Assembly: GCF_027942865.1 (NCBI RefSeq)
Contig: NC_134509.1
Location: 32,538,197 to 32,602,196, forward strand
From: Odontesthes bonariensis
Taxonomy: Eukaryota; Chordata; Actinopteri; Atheriniformes; Atherinopsidae
DNA: 64,000 nt
Direction of reading: 5' to 3'
The notes beneath the pieces were generated by a model. It was not told where the DNA came from and did not search any database. It was given only the letters and a program-made list of their open reading frames with translations. A program made the translations under genes and the position numbers. Below are positions 49,501 to 61,590 of this stretch, in pieces (within the stretch, counting starts at the first letter, position 1; every line of letters starts with the position of its first letter).

Positions 49501-52500
49501 TACATCCTGCATCCCAGTTACCTTGCTTCCTGTTTTATTTGGTTTATTTTTCCCTCTCGTGTTTTCTGTTCAGTTCACTTCCATTCTTGTCTTTATTCAG
49601 CAATAGCTTCACCTGCATCTTGTTTGAAGTTATCTCCCTCTGCATTATATAGTGATGGGTTTCATCGTTTAGAACCAAAGCCTTGTTGACATTGTTGTAT
49701 GTTGTGCTTGTAGTTTTTTTACTGAGTCACACTCATTGGAATTTTGCCTTTGCAGTGCTTTAGTTTGTTAAATAAAAGCTTATTTATTTTACAGTTCACA
49801 AGCAAAATGACGAATCATTTCAGCTTTATGTTTATTTTTTGTGCATAGTTATGCAGTCAGAATGTACAGAGGAACTCCCTTTAGTTTAAATAACTTTGAT
49901 AGATTTATGCCCCTCTGTGCAAACACAGAGTTTATGGCTTTGTTCTGGAGCCACTGAAAAAAAGGAATGGCCCGATTGTAACGATCAGGCCTGTGCTGTC
50001 AGTGTTCTTCCTTCTCATTATTATTTTCTTCTCAACCCCTCTCTTTGTTTCTCATTTGCCCTCTGCTCTACTTTCTGCTCCTGTCTTCAGATATCTCTCA
50101 ATCCATCATCTGCACCCTCATCTCTGCAGCCAGGGGTGGGATGGTGCATGCATACGGGGTGCTGGCTATAATTTTGTGTGAGTGACATAGAGCATCCACT
50201 GAGCTCAGCAGGTCTGTCTAGTTTACATAGCAGAAAATTGGCAATCTGCCATAACTTTGATGAAAGAAGGCATGTGTTGTGACAACTCGGTGTAATGATG
50301 AGTCACTCGTCACACATGTAAAGTTGATGTTTCTGTGTGCATTTGCTCTCCCTTACAGAGTTTGTGCATCTGTTTGATTGCATGTGTGTGAGCAGTCGGC
50401 AGGCCACATAATTACATTCCCTTACACTTCACCTTTCTCCTCAAACATTCCATACAACCGTGTTGCCCTCCAGGCTTTCTCCAAGGCCTCATGCAGTGTT
50501 TTTTTTCATGAGTACATATATGACCTGCTTGTAAATCCCAACATCCTACCAGGCGATATTTATGAACCACAAGCTAAACTAGATCCTTTGCCATGTAAGA
50601 AATTAAAAATGCCAAATCCTCCTCAGTTATGTCCAGCAGAAAGATTTATTTATAGACAACGTAGGACAGCAAAAAGGGCCGAAGGTGTTCCTGTCAAACC
50701 AGTTATTTGTCTAATCCTTGTTCTTTTTTTAAACCACTGGGTTGTTGTTTGTCCATGCGAGAAACTATTTCCTGTATGTGTGTTCCACTGTCTAATTTGT
50801 ATGTGTGTGTGTTGGTGCTGGTGTTTGCAATAAGCACTTGGACTTTAATGATAGCTTGCTGCAGAGTGAAAACTGTCTGTGTGAGTGTGTGAGAGGCTGT
50901 CTTGACAAATTGGGCGGACAGTGGTTAAGCATCTGTACGTAAACGGGAAAATGGGGGGCGAGTGTGTGTGTGTGTGTGTGTGTGAGAGTGTGTTTGCTTA
51001 ACTAGGTCAGCCAATGCCTTGTGAAAGTCATCCAGGTGTCCTGAGCCATTGCCGCCCACAAAGCAGACAGAGAGAAAGCTTGGTGGGGAAAGAGAAGGAC
51101 ATGAAAAGATTTTAATACCACACGAGGTCAGACAAGACAGAGGATTCAATTGTAGATAAAAGGATGTTCTTTGAGCTATAGCTATTATGGGTACCTATTA
51201 ATGATGACATGATTAATTTGGTATATTTTGAGATCAAATGAATCCTTATTGACTTAGGAAACATCATGCATTCATTGATCTTTGAAGAAATAATAAATTA
51301 GTTGACTCTCATCTGACCTCTTGTAACCAAAGTGTTAGTTCAAAGGCTCTGTTTCCATCATCATTAAAAAGTTCAAATGTTACAGTCTGGAAAGCAGTGA
51401 ATTTGGATTTCTAGGGAAGGCCAAACGGATATCACCAAAAAAAGAAATCGCTGCACTGGATTTAACTTTCCACTTTCCACTTTATTGTCCCCAAAAGGGG
51501 TGATTGAATTTATAACCTTAAACAAAACAATAGTACCATTGCAAAACGTATTGGAGCATATTATGGATCTGTATAACTTTAATTGAATTCATGTAAATGC
51601 AGAGACATACTTTGAGCTGGTAACCATCCTTAGGAGAATCCACTAAAAAGTTGAGGCATATTGAAATATACTGTCAAAAATACTTAATTTTAACTTACAG
51701 TCCTGTTATGCAATCACTTAAATTCAATCAGATGACCTCAGACAGGGAATTCTAAGTTTAAATGTGTTTAAGTCTTGAACTGTTTTCCACCTGACACCAT
51801 CTTGTACAACAGTACAAGTACAAGTTTTTTTTTGAGAGAGACAATAAGTCCTCATCATGCACTCAGACGTGTAAACCAACGAAAGGGGAGTAGGCCAGTG
51901 GAGCTGTTCAATCAGAGCAGACTGAGCAGATGACCTTTTTGTTGTTAAGTGTTAAAATGTTTGCAAAGAGCTGTAACGATTCTTATTGAGGATTCTTGTA
52001 TTTAACCAAATTCTTATATATGCTATATATATTAATGCTTTAAGTTGACAGTAGTCGTGTTTCTATCAATTTGATGCACATTTAAATAAAATAAATGAAT
52101 AGATTAATACAAATTGAAAAAAAAAACAGAAACGTCGCCTGAAGAGGTTTTCGGCTTCTTGAAAAAAGATTTCAATTTTGACTTGTATCCCCATTTATCC
52201 CCAAAGAGGCTGCTAGGATATTACAGCCAAAGACAGTGCAGCCTATACATCACCATCATACCACACTATGCAGCCTAGTTTCCAAACCAGGTAATGGAAA
52301 CAAGAAAATGCATAATTCTCCATAAAGCAACACTTCAATAGGTTTGCTTAACAGCTGGATGGAAACACAACTGAAAGCCCTTATCAAACTGTATTATGAG
52401 CTCACTATAATCAGAATGCTGTTTAACTTTCCGTACTCACAGTGTGATAAACACCAACTACTGATGTGTGCAGCACAAATCTGATCTGAATGTTTCAGAG

Positions 52501-55500
52501 ATAGCGATCTTACTGTTTTGTTGGGGTTTATTTTATAGAGTTTATGTTTAACTGGGTTAAAAATTCACCTGCAGGTATCAGAAAAAGTTTATAATGTAGA
52601 AAATGTGCTGATTGTTGACGCCGCTGTTGACTCTGGTGTGCAATTAAATCCTTCAGACCTTATCAGTGAGATGTTTTTCTCCATTGGCAGCAATCCACAG
52701 TTTTGTGTCATTCAAGGTTTATAAAGCTACTGAAAGAGGAATACAAGTGCTCTGATGGATACCACTGTTTTCACAAGATAACACTGTATGGACATCTTAC
52801 AGTGTTAAGATTGCTATGTTTGTGATATTAAGATTTGTTTAATTCCCACGTGTTTTTCCTTTTGTCTTTTCTCTCTGAGAGTTGTCCTCATATTTGTACT
52901 ATGCCCCTGATTTGTTTTGGCATCTTCCCGGCATGTGACTGTATCAAATGTTGTTCTATGGGCCCTGAGATGGTATCAACTAACAACCAACCTAAGCAAG
53001 ATCTGTCACAGTGCTCACAGTAATCTGACTTTGATCTTGAAAGAGAAACCACACAAGTCTTTCCTTAAAAGCAGCCATGCTGAATCCATAATGAATTTGT
53101 GTAAAAGCATTCATTAAAAACTCATTAATGTCAAAATTCTTCTCTTTTCTTGAGTGATTAACAAATAAGTTGCGTAACTTTGTTAATCAACAGCATATTT
53201 TCCAGAGTTTGACTTTTTATAACCATTTGATGTAATTTTCACAACTTTTCTACATTCAACTTTTGTGAAACAATGTGTAAAAATCTAAATTAAAATAGAA
53301 AATGGGCAACATGAAATACATTTTTAAGGAGTAAGAATGAGGGAGTAAAGAGAGGCTAATTTCCTGTGTCTAAATAGGAGCAACGGTGGTATTTGCGGGT
53401 AAACAGACAGGGAGAGGGTGACAACAGCAGCAGCAAACACCAATCACAACCATCATTTCCTTCGATGGAGGAAGTGAAACTGGAGCAAGTTTTGACTGGA
53501 GATCAAGGACTGAGATATTATACACCAGCCCCTTTCTTTTCCTTTGAATGTCTCACTCTTTGTCCCCAAGTCACTGTTTAAAAAAGTAAAAACCAGATTA
53601 ACTTAACTAAATTTCACTCTGTTGTTTCAGCATGCAGTCCTTATGACTTCTTTACAGTGTCTTAAAATTTCAATGCATTCATTCCCCTCCAAAGAGGCCA
53701 CTCCCTGCTCCTCTGTGAAATAACTGTGTCACAGTTCAGGGTCCCCAGACTTGGAGCCCATGGAGAATGAACCTTATTTTCCTTCCCCAAACAGACATCT
53801 AGCCTTATTAAACAACACAACTAACTTGTATTCAAGATTAAGTCTTCCTCTTTAAACCAGGACTAGCTTAGTAACAGGTTAGTAAGAGTAGTTTTACAGC
53901 ATTGGTTAACTTTAATTCCAAGTGAAATATCTAGAACCCTAATGAAGAAGACCAAACAGTAGAGTGTGTATTCAGGTCACATTAATTAAATATTGTTTGT
54001 AAGTTTGGATAAAATAACTGAATGTGCAACTGTCTGCGATCAGTGATGATGATTAAGATTTCGGCAAATCCAACCCCTGAACTGGGACACTGCTTTTGAC
54101 TGAATTCATTCTAATCACACTCAAAGATTTAGTGATTGACTTCAAAATAAAAACTGTTCCCAAAGTGGGTTGCATATTACAACTGTCTGTCTCTGTCTCC
54201 ACAGGGCGATCCACTACCTCCGTCACTGGTCAACCTCGTGAGGAATTCTCCCGTCACCTCTGTTGAAGACCTAAAACTGCTGCTGCAGCAGGAGACCAAT
54301 GCAATAGGTACTCATCACCACTACACACATAAATACACAGACAATAATAACACAGACACGGAGGAGGTAAGTATGTGAGTGTATAAGCAAAGCCTGAACG
54401 TAGAGGAATGCGGTATGAGAGAGTATCAGCATGCATGCTGAGCATCGTGTTCAGGCGGTAGTTACGAGAGACTGCAGCAGCAGTGATGAAGCCGCCTGAT
54501 GAGGTAGAGTAAGAGAGGAGCAGCGACCTTGTATGTTTAACATACCGGCACAGAAGGGAGGGGGAGAGAGAAAAACTTCCAGCGCAGGGTCATTGCATTG
54601 TTCTCCTGCTCTGGATTCCTCAACAGGTTTGAATTATGGATGTGTGTGCCGGTGTGACAGAAAGAGACCGCCCCCTTCCAACCCCAAACAAACCCGTTCA
54701 CACACACGCAGATAGGCAGGTGATTTAAAAATTCATCATCATCTTATCACTCAGAGGAACCAAGTCACACATACATATATTAATAGACAGGCCTTTGATC
54801 ATTCCATAATGCATAAATAACACAGTGACATAACAGCGACCACAGAGAGGAACCAGCAAAGTTCTTAGAAACAGCGCATGGGGGAAGTGTCTCAAAATGT
54901 ACATTTTGATCTGAAATAACATTTTTTTTTCTGATTTTAGTTTTGGAGTTTTACTAATTTTAGCAAGTGTCTTATTTGACAAAGTATATGAATGAATCAT
55001 TTAATCCATTTTAGCTAACTGATCCACTGACTATGCTGTGTAAAGCTTAGGTCCTATGGAGGGATTTTTATCCAAGTTGGGACTCAAATGGTCATGAATA
55101 CTTCGGGTGCATGTTTAGTAACCAGTAATCCCTGACTGTTTATGAAGTTCTATAATAATTTATACTCTCTCATCAACCCATCAGCCTGAGCTGTAGGCTG
55201 CTTTGTGTTCGCAGATGTTAGCATTCTAACACACTGCTTTGAACATTATTTGTCCCAGTGCTGTTTATCTTATGTGAGTTATTAAAGTTACTTTTATCAG
55301 ATGAATAAAAAATTACACTCCAGTATGTTAACAATATTTCTGAGAGCATTTTTGCATGTTCACAGCCCATAAGTGTCAAAGAACTGTCACTTGTAGCCAT
55401 AGCTATTAACTTTTTATTGTTTTTTTCTCTTGTGGGTAGTTTCATCTATTTGAGTTAACTTTCATCCCTCTGGCGCCAATAAAAGTTTCTCTATCATGGT

Positions 55501-58500
55501 TTTAATCATCATGCAACTACTATAATTTTAGATGGTTATGTGTTTAAATTGGCTTTGGACCCAACTCTGACAAAGAATTCCTGGAAGTTGTTATTTTCAG
55601 AACCCGAGTTATTCAGACTCTACCGACTGGCTTTAATGGAATAAAATGGGTCAAATGTTAATGTATGAAAGACTAATAAATTAATCACTCCAACAAAATA
55701 TTTAGATACAGATAAATGCATAGATAGCATTGAAAGCGCCTTCTGAGAACAATATGTACAGTCCTCTTTCTGCTCCAGGCAGCTAATTAAGGCCAACAGC
55801 CATCCAAGAAACCCCTTGTATTTGTGTGTGTGCGTGTGTGTGTGTGTACACACAGTGACCAAAAGCCATCTACACTGGGGATATAATTAGGACTAAAGGG
55901 CTACAGCATGAAATGTCGGCATATGTGAGAGTGCAAAGGGACACGCACAGATCCATGCTTGAGCTATATTTAACACTCATATCGCTCCTCAACTGTATTC
56001 TTGACAGCGGCGAGACAAATTGTAGCAGAAAATAGCCTAATTGTTTCAGCACGGTAAAAAAAATGGCTTCCTTTGTGCAGTGAACAATGAGCTTGGCTAA
56101 AAACTGCCCTAGCAGCTAGTGTTTTACACATTTCTCCTCCTTTTTATGGTAGTGTTGCACAGTTTCATGTAAAAGTTGGAAAGTCTGAAGTTATCTATTA
56201 TCTCCAACCTCTCATTACTTCTCTTCTAGAACATGAAGAAGACGAGCATGACATTCTTCCAAAATCCACCCACAGTCGATACATTAGAAGCCTTGGTAAG
56301 CTCCACATTTATCTATATCCCTCCCTTTAGCATTTTGTGTCTGTTTTTATTCATCTCTCTGATATGACTCGTACACCATTCTTCTCTGGCTCTCTTGTCT
56401 TAACAGTGGAGGCACAGCCAGCCCAGCAGGCAGCCTGTAAAGTTCGAACTGAGGTGATGGAAGTAACTAGATCCATGCTGGACCGCCGCAATGCCAACTT
56501 CCTGCTGTGGCCACCATGCGTAGAAGTTCAGCGATGTTCAGGCTGCTGCAACACCAGGTTGTTGCAGTGTGTCCCCACGGTTACCTCCAGCAAATATCTG
56601 CAGGTACACACAAGTGATTTCATTCTTCACCATGGAAATAAGTGCTCAAGCAGTTTCCAGTTCAGTCTGTGTTTATGTTAATAGATTTTCATCAGTCTGT
56701 CTTTAGAAGTAAGCAATTACTTTGACATTTTGGTAAATGTGCTTCTATAGAGTTTGAAGAATAGAAATTTAGGTCATTCTGAACAGTAAATTACCTTTTT
56801 CTTTTCTTTTCATTTACCAAAATTACAGCAAGTAATGGTTATTTTTTTGAAGCATGCTTGTATTTCTCTATTTCACTGTTGAACACACTGCATTATGCTG
56901 TCAGTATACATAGCAAACGGTCTATATTACTTAAAGTTGTTGTGAAACATTTTATGGTTCTGTATGTGTTGTGGAAAATCTTGTATTTGGATGCCAGTAG
57001 TTACTTGGATTGTGTTTTACCACACTGCTCTCCATTATCAATTCAATTTCAATTCAATTCAGTTTATTTATATAGCGCCAAATTACAACAAATGTCATCT
57101 CAAGGCACTTAAATAATAAAGTCCAATTCAAGCCAATTGGAGTTCAATTCATTGTAATCATAATTAATTTCAAAATAATCCAATTCATTCATATAGAGCC
57201 AATTCAAAAACTATTTCCTGGCTAAGGAAACCAACAGATTGCACCGAAACTATCACAAACCTGGCTTTGAATTGACCTACAGGTTTTGGAAATAACACTT
57301 TTATTTTAATTATACTTAATTTAACTTCCTGTTTCAGTGGTAAAATAAATAATATATGAAGACTCAGACTGCAGCCACATAGCTTGATCCTAACTTTTAC
57401 CATATGAATGAACTTGCTGTTAAATTTGTACAAGAAACAGTATAAAGCATCAGTTCATTTCTCTGCAGAGGGACATGGCCTGAATGATTTCTCAAGAGTA
57501 GTTGCTAGGCAACCAACAAACATTCCAAATATTTACTCCTCTTTGCTGGGAAATAGTAGCCTAGAAATCTAGACGCCCCTAGCGGCCGCAGATGACAATT
57601 TGCTCCGGGGCTTTTTGCTGTACGGGTCTGGCTTGCTAGGCTAGGGAAATAGTGGAATTGAGAATAATACAATTTAATGTTTAATGAGTTCAATCAGAGG
57701 TAAAGGCTGATGGATCCGTTACCACTGTTTTCCCATTCTTTATGATTACTGAAGCTAATTGGCTGATGTCTCTGGTTTCATCATACATACATATACAAGA
57801 GAAGTATTGATTTTATCATTTAGCATTATATGATTAAGCGTATCTCTGAGTAAATTTCACCTGTCACCTGCTTTAATGAATGTAAAATAAACAATAGTAG
57901 GAATTTCAACTGGTTTAAAAGACGTCATGAATCTTATGAATGTTAAATGTTGACTGGCTAACTATGCACAATCTCATGAAATAATGTAGGATTGTAATTA
58001 AAAACTGACAAAACTGTAAACTTTTTTCAATTGATAACATGATTTAGATTATTTAATGTGATTTTTTTTTTTGTCCATTTTGAAACCAGACAGATATGAT
58101 TCTTAAAATCAAAGCATATCAGTCAATTTGCATATTAGGTCAAAGTGCCACAAAGGCACAGAAGCCTCTCAAAGCTTTGTGATATAATTGCAGTTTAACT
58201 TCATCATGAGATACACTTGATACGCTTGTGTAGACGTTGGGAATTAACATGCAGGATGCGATTTAATACATGAAATGACAAAAACAGGTAATTCCACATT
58301 TTTGTCCTTTGAACATTAGATGGGAGAACAAGTCTTGACAAGGAGCAACCAGTTTACATGGATTTATTAGCTTCCCCCAACAATGGTGTCATCAACAATG
58401 ACATTACTGTGTCGCACACTGCATAACGTGCATGATTACTCTCACAGTATGGTCAGAAAAAAGGTTTCTGTTCGATGCAGCGTCATATCTGGACCGCCAC

Positions 58501-59688
58501 AATAACATTATGATTTCTGCTTGCAGGTAATAAAGATTCAGTACATCAACCGGAAAGCCCACTATGAAAAAGCCATCATCTCTGTGGAAGATCATGTCAG
58601 CTGCAAGTGCCAACACGCCTCTGCACCATCTTCATCTTCTTCCTCCTCAACTGTCCCTGTCCCTCGCTCCGCCACTCAGAGCTATCCCAGTCTTCTTCCG
58701 CCTCCACCACAACAGCCTCCCCCATCCTCCCACCTTCTTCGGCCTGCTCACCCTGCCTCACCTAAGACTCACACCTCCAAGGCTGATCTCCATCGCCACG
58801 ATGACCTTAAGCACAACCAGCAGCTTTACCATCCTGAGGAGCGTGAGCCAGTTGCAAGGCAATGGCAGCAGGGCAGTTACACTCAGTTGGTGCACTGGAC
58901 ACAGCCCAGGGTGCATCAGGCGCCCACACACGTGCAGGCAGGAGTGCACCAGGCAACAACTGGGCTGCTCGGGTCGGTCAGCAGCTGGCCATCTGAAGCG
59001 AGGGCAGAGCACAGCGTCATGGGAAGCAAACAGCAGGTGGGTCACGGGAGCGGCTATGAGGGGAGCAGGGAGGAGAGTGGTGTGCATGTATCAAACAGTG
59101 GTGGAGAAGCACACCATTCTGATCATGCACAGAGGCAGCAACAGCTTCTACAGCACCAGCAGAGACAGCAGTATCAGTATTATAATCACCCACACTATCC
59201 ACAACAGCACAACCGTGGAGGAGCGGAGGACCAAGAGCTGAGGACGCAGTATCGGCTCAACGCTCCACAGTCTGACAGCGCTTCTCCACCTGTCAGCCCA
59301 ACCCAGCCACCCAATTTAGGGAGAAACCCCACCCTCCCGACATTTACCATTCAAAAAGACTCTGTGACCAGCCAAAGAAATAGAGAGGTCACAAATCACA
59401 AACAGACAGAGACTGAGACAGTCAGTCAAAAAGACGGGAATGAGAGGGAGGAAAGTGGGTCAGCCAATAGCGGGGACTCGGCTGGGGGAAAGCTGGCCAA
59501 TCAGGGGAATGAAAAAGACTCTAAAGTGAGCAGTGAGGATGGTCGTTTAACAGAGCAAGAGAGGAGAGAAAAGCTCCTGGAGATTGTACGGAGGGAACCA
59601 GATAAACCATCTATTCTTCATCCACATCATCCTTCGCAAAGACCAAAGCCAACCACATTTAAAACAGGTACTGTTCAAATGTGTAAGA

Positions 59689-59741
<53 letters not shown>

Positions 59742-61077
59742 AGATTTCAGTTTGTGTTTCACTTTAAAGCAAGTAGTCATGTTGCAAAGTTTTATGCAAA
59801 AAGGTAACTTGTAGGAGTGGTTTTGTGTATGCTTGATGCATACTTGGCACTGCATCTCACTCAGAGTTACTGTAAACATCAATTATCATCAGAACATTTA
59901 TAAACACTGTTTACACTTAATGTAAATAGATTAATAATACAATAATAATAATAAAAAAAATTGTAAAATAACTGAAACCCATGGTTATTCTGAAGTTAAT
60001 TCACTTTTCCAGCTGCTAATGATGATGCACTCTTAAATGTTTGTATCAGCAGTAAAACAGGTTTATGATCTTATTCTTGGCCTTCTATTGTGAATTGCTT
60101 CTTTTGTCTTTAACTGAAATACATACACACATACATATTTTCATATATACAGTATATAAATTTATAGATTTCAACATGTATGGCACATGTTTATGGCTCA
60201 AGACAATTTAATTTAATCTTCATCTAAGACTTTATTTTGTATCTCTAATTGAATTTTTGACTAACAGTGTTGAGGAAAAACAGGAAAATCTTGTGTAGAA
60301 GTCATTATCACTTGTTCCACTTCTCTCTGTGGCCCTGTGTTTATAGTCTCTAAGTTAAAACATGTATTGTAATTTAAGTTTGCATTGTATGAGAGAATCA
60401 GTGTGAGTTTCCCAGGCAGGAAGCAGCTAACTGTACATGCATGACTAAACAACATCACCACATGTGTCCTGCCATTCTTCCTCAATCTCCTGAGAGCTCT
60501 CCAGTCAGAGACCTTCATATGCAATTCAAACCTGAAGATAGCCACAGTCTTTGTTACACAGGCTTCAAGGCTACCAGGTACCCTTTAGGATACAGTTGAA
60601 GAAGTTTCACAAAACAGCCTGAAACTGTTGTCCGGATTATTACTTTTATTAAGCTCCCTGTTTATTTTGTCCACACTAACTTTATTCTCTTGCTTATATA
60701 TTGTCTTCCACTTAAAATATTATTGGCTGATACTAAACAAGCAAAACCAATTTTTTTCTCTCTGTAGTAAATTAAATTCATATGCATTTTTAATGTTTGA
60801 ACATGTGATTCAAATTTTAATGTACATTTAGGAAGGAATAGGGCAGTGTTTAAAAAAAACGCTCAAAAAGAGATTTGCAGTTCCAGTTGCAGTTAAATAG
60901 GAAGTGACTGATCGCTTGTCGTTTTCCTACTCTGCCCGGTCTCTTGCAGCATTCTCCACTGTTGCTCCCATGTCAACGTCAGCCCGTCAGGCGCCGTTCC
61001 GACCTGCTTCACCTCGCCGCAGGAGAAAACACCGCAGACGCATCAGCAAAGCCGCTATGAGGGCTATGATCATGTAG
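46512..61077 (+). CDS. pdgfb: Platelet-derived growth factor B-like ligand with long internal extension, 6 coding exons
   Basis: Coding exons: 46512-46583, 54205-54307, 56230-56295, 56407-56603, 58527-59667, 60950-61077, with GT-AG borders and matching phases. They total 1707 nt, or 568 residues plus TAG. A hydrophobic signal peptide (MRSWVLLLLLTALLTPRL) is followed by a propeptide ending in RYIR|S (residues 75-78), a minimal R-x-x-R convertase site. The PDGF domain has all eight cysteines (91-174), including PPCVEVQRCSGCCN and VSCKC. Residues 177-526 form a low-complexity extension. The C-terminus holds PRRRRKHRRR, a basic retention motif. PDGF-B dimers are secreted and activate PDGF receptors, recruiting pericytes and mesenchymal cells. 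VEVQRCSGCCN favours B over A. Human PDGFB has 241 residues. The start was chosen for its signal peptide and A at -3. Which teleost duplicate this is cannot be told. Confidence 0.9.
46584..54204 (+). other. pdgfb intron 1
   Basis: Donor GAG|GTGAGA, acceptor TCTCCACAG. No coding seen inside. Carries a GT tract (50962-50983) and, near 51478-51505, a TCCACTTTATTGTCCCCAAA phrase that resembles a LINE/SINE tail. The large first intron could hold enhancers, but none can be identified by eye. Confidence 0.7.
50962..50983. repeat. GT microsatellite in pdgfb intron 1
   Basis: Eleven uninterrupted GT units, followed by GAGAGTG. Confidence 0.93.
54308..56229 (+). other. pdgfb intron 2
   Basis: Donor ATAG|GTACTC, acceptor CTTCTAG. 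Contains a GT tract (55822-55847) and no recognised gene. Confidence 0.8.
55822..55847. repeat. GT microsatellite in pdgfb intron 2
   Basis: GT units with one GC interruption. Confidence 0.9.
56407..56603 (+). other. pdgfb: PDGF domain exon with six of eight cysteines
   Basis: Encodes AACKVRTEVMEVTRSMLD, NANFLLWPPCVEVQRCSG and CCNTRLLQCVPT. The Cys in CKVRT, PPC, RC, CC and QC are knot and interchain cysteines of the family. Starts in phase with G|TG (Val) after TTAACAG and ends CTGCAG|GTACAC. Confidence 0.93.
57037..57245 (+). repeat. Dispersed teleost repeat with CAATTCAATT-type start
   Basis: The motifs TTTATTTATATAGCGCCAA, GTCATCTCAAGGCACTT, ATATAGAGCCAATTCAA and GGAAACCAACAGATTGCACC occur in this order. 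They are hallmarks of a repeat found in many copies in fish genomes. The class was not determined. Confidence 0.6.
57557..57643. mobile_element. 87-bp inverted-repeat transposon (MITE) with target duplication
   Basis: Termini TAGCCTAG and CTAGGCTA are perfect inverted repeats. Flanking copies of GGGAAATAG (57548-57556 and 57644-57652) are identical, giving an 8-9 bp target duplication of hAT type. The interior has CTAGCGGC and CTCCGGGG phrases seen in fish MITEs. Inserted in pdgfb intron 4. Confidence 0.75.
58527..59667 (+). other. pdgfb: Giant fifth pdgfb exon (1141 bp): last PDGF-domain strands plus disordered extension
   Basis: The exon opens with VIKIQYINRKAHYEKA and IISVEDHVSCKCQH, the end of the growth-factor domain. 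It then stays open for another 350 codons of Ser, Pro, Gln, His and Glu-rich sequence, including a poly-Ser run, a Gln/His/Tyr-rich stretch (QQYQYYNHPHYPQQ) and acidic/basic repeats near the end (EQERREKLLEIVRREPDK). It ends ACAG|GTACTG in phase 1, exactly as the retention-motif exon requires. The matching human exon is far shorter. A second long frame (+1) over 58564-59241 is a shadow. Confidence 0.85.
59668..60949 (+). other. pdgfb intron 5
   Basis: Donor ACAG|GTACTG, acceptor CTCTTGCAG. A long GT microsatellite begins 23 bp after the donor. The rest is AT-rich with no recognised feature. Confidence 0.8.
59691..59738. repeat. GT microsatellite (24 units) next to the pdgfb exon 5 donor
   Basis: Uninterrupted GT run starting 23 bp inside intron 5. 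The pre-mRNA would carry a UG repeat. Confidence 0.97.
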
Positions 61078-61085
61078 AGCTGAAG
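60950..61085 (+). other. pdgfb: pdgfb exon 6: basic retention motif, stop codon and donor
   Basis: After CTCTTGCAG the frame reads FSTVAPMSTSARQAPFRP, then PRRRRKHRRRISKAAM and a TAG at 61075-61077. The basic run corresponds to the PDGF-B heparan sulfate retention motif. A donor GAAG|GTGAGA follows 8 nt after the stop, so the 3' UTR continues in another exon, as in human PDGFB. Confidence 0.85.
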
Positions 61086-61590
61086 GTGAGAGAAAGGACA
61101 GAGCTAGAGGGCTGAGGGGAAGTGGTAATGCAGGTGATAATTCTGACCCAGTAACTTAAGTCAGTAACTGGTATCATGAGGCAGGAAAGTGTAATTTAAC
61201 ACGAGGGCGTTGGATGTAAGTATTTTTGGTCCTCTGAACCTGCTGAGAGCATTATGACCATTTTCCATTATTTCGATGAAGATGACTGTTTTCTGCTATG
61301 AAATGACAAATTGGGAAATTAATTCTGAAATGTATCTGCCGCTTCAACAAGCTCTGTTTCGTGCTCTCATATATTTTATAACTGCTAAGGATATTTGATC
61401 TGTGTGTTGCAGCAGACTGTTGTTAATGTACAAGAACTTCAACATCAGATTCCATTTCTAATAAGTTACATAGACGTTGGTCAAAGTAATAAGAAGTGTA
61501 AAGAAACAATGGCAATGAATTATATGTGGCATGAGCTATACAAGCAAATCAAAATGAACTTATCGTATTGGTCTCTTCTTTCTCCAATAG

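Larger units (their letters stand above)
56604..58526 (+). other. pdgfb intron 4, repeat-bearing
   Basis: Donor CAG|GTACAC, acceptor CTTGCAG. Contains the dispersed repeat at 57037-57245 and the small inverted-repeat element at 57557-57643. No gene inside. Confidence 0.8.

Noticed and set aside
59031-59042. CAG|GTGGGT, a strong-looking donor inside pdgfb exon 5
   Set aside because: Its use would leave phase 0, which does not fit the phase-1 requirement of the retention-motif exon.
58564-59241. 225-residue open frame on the plus strand
   Set aside because: It overlaps the pdgfb exon 5 frame, shows no family features, and the pdgfb frame alone has PDGF cysteines and correct splice phase.
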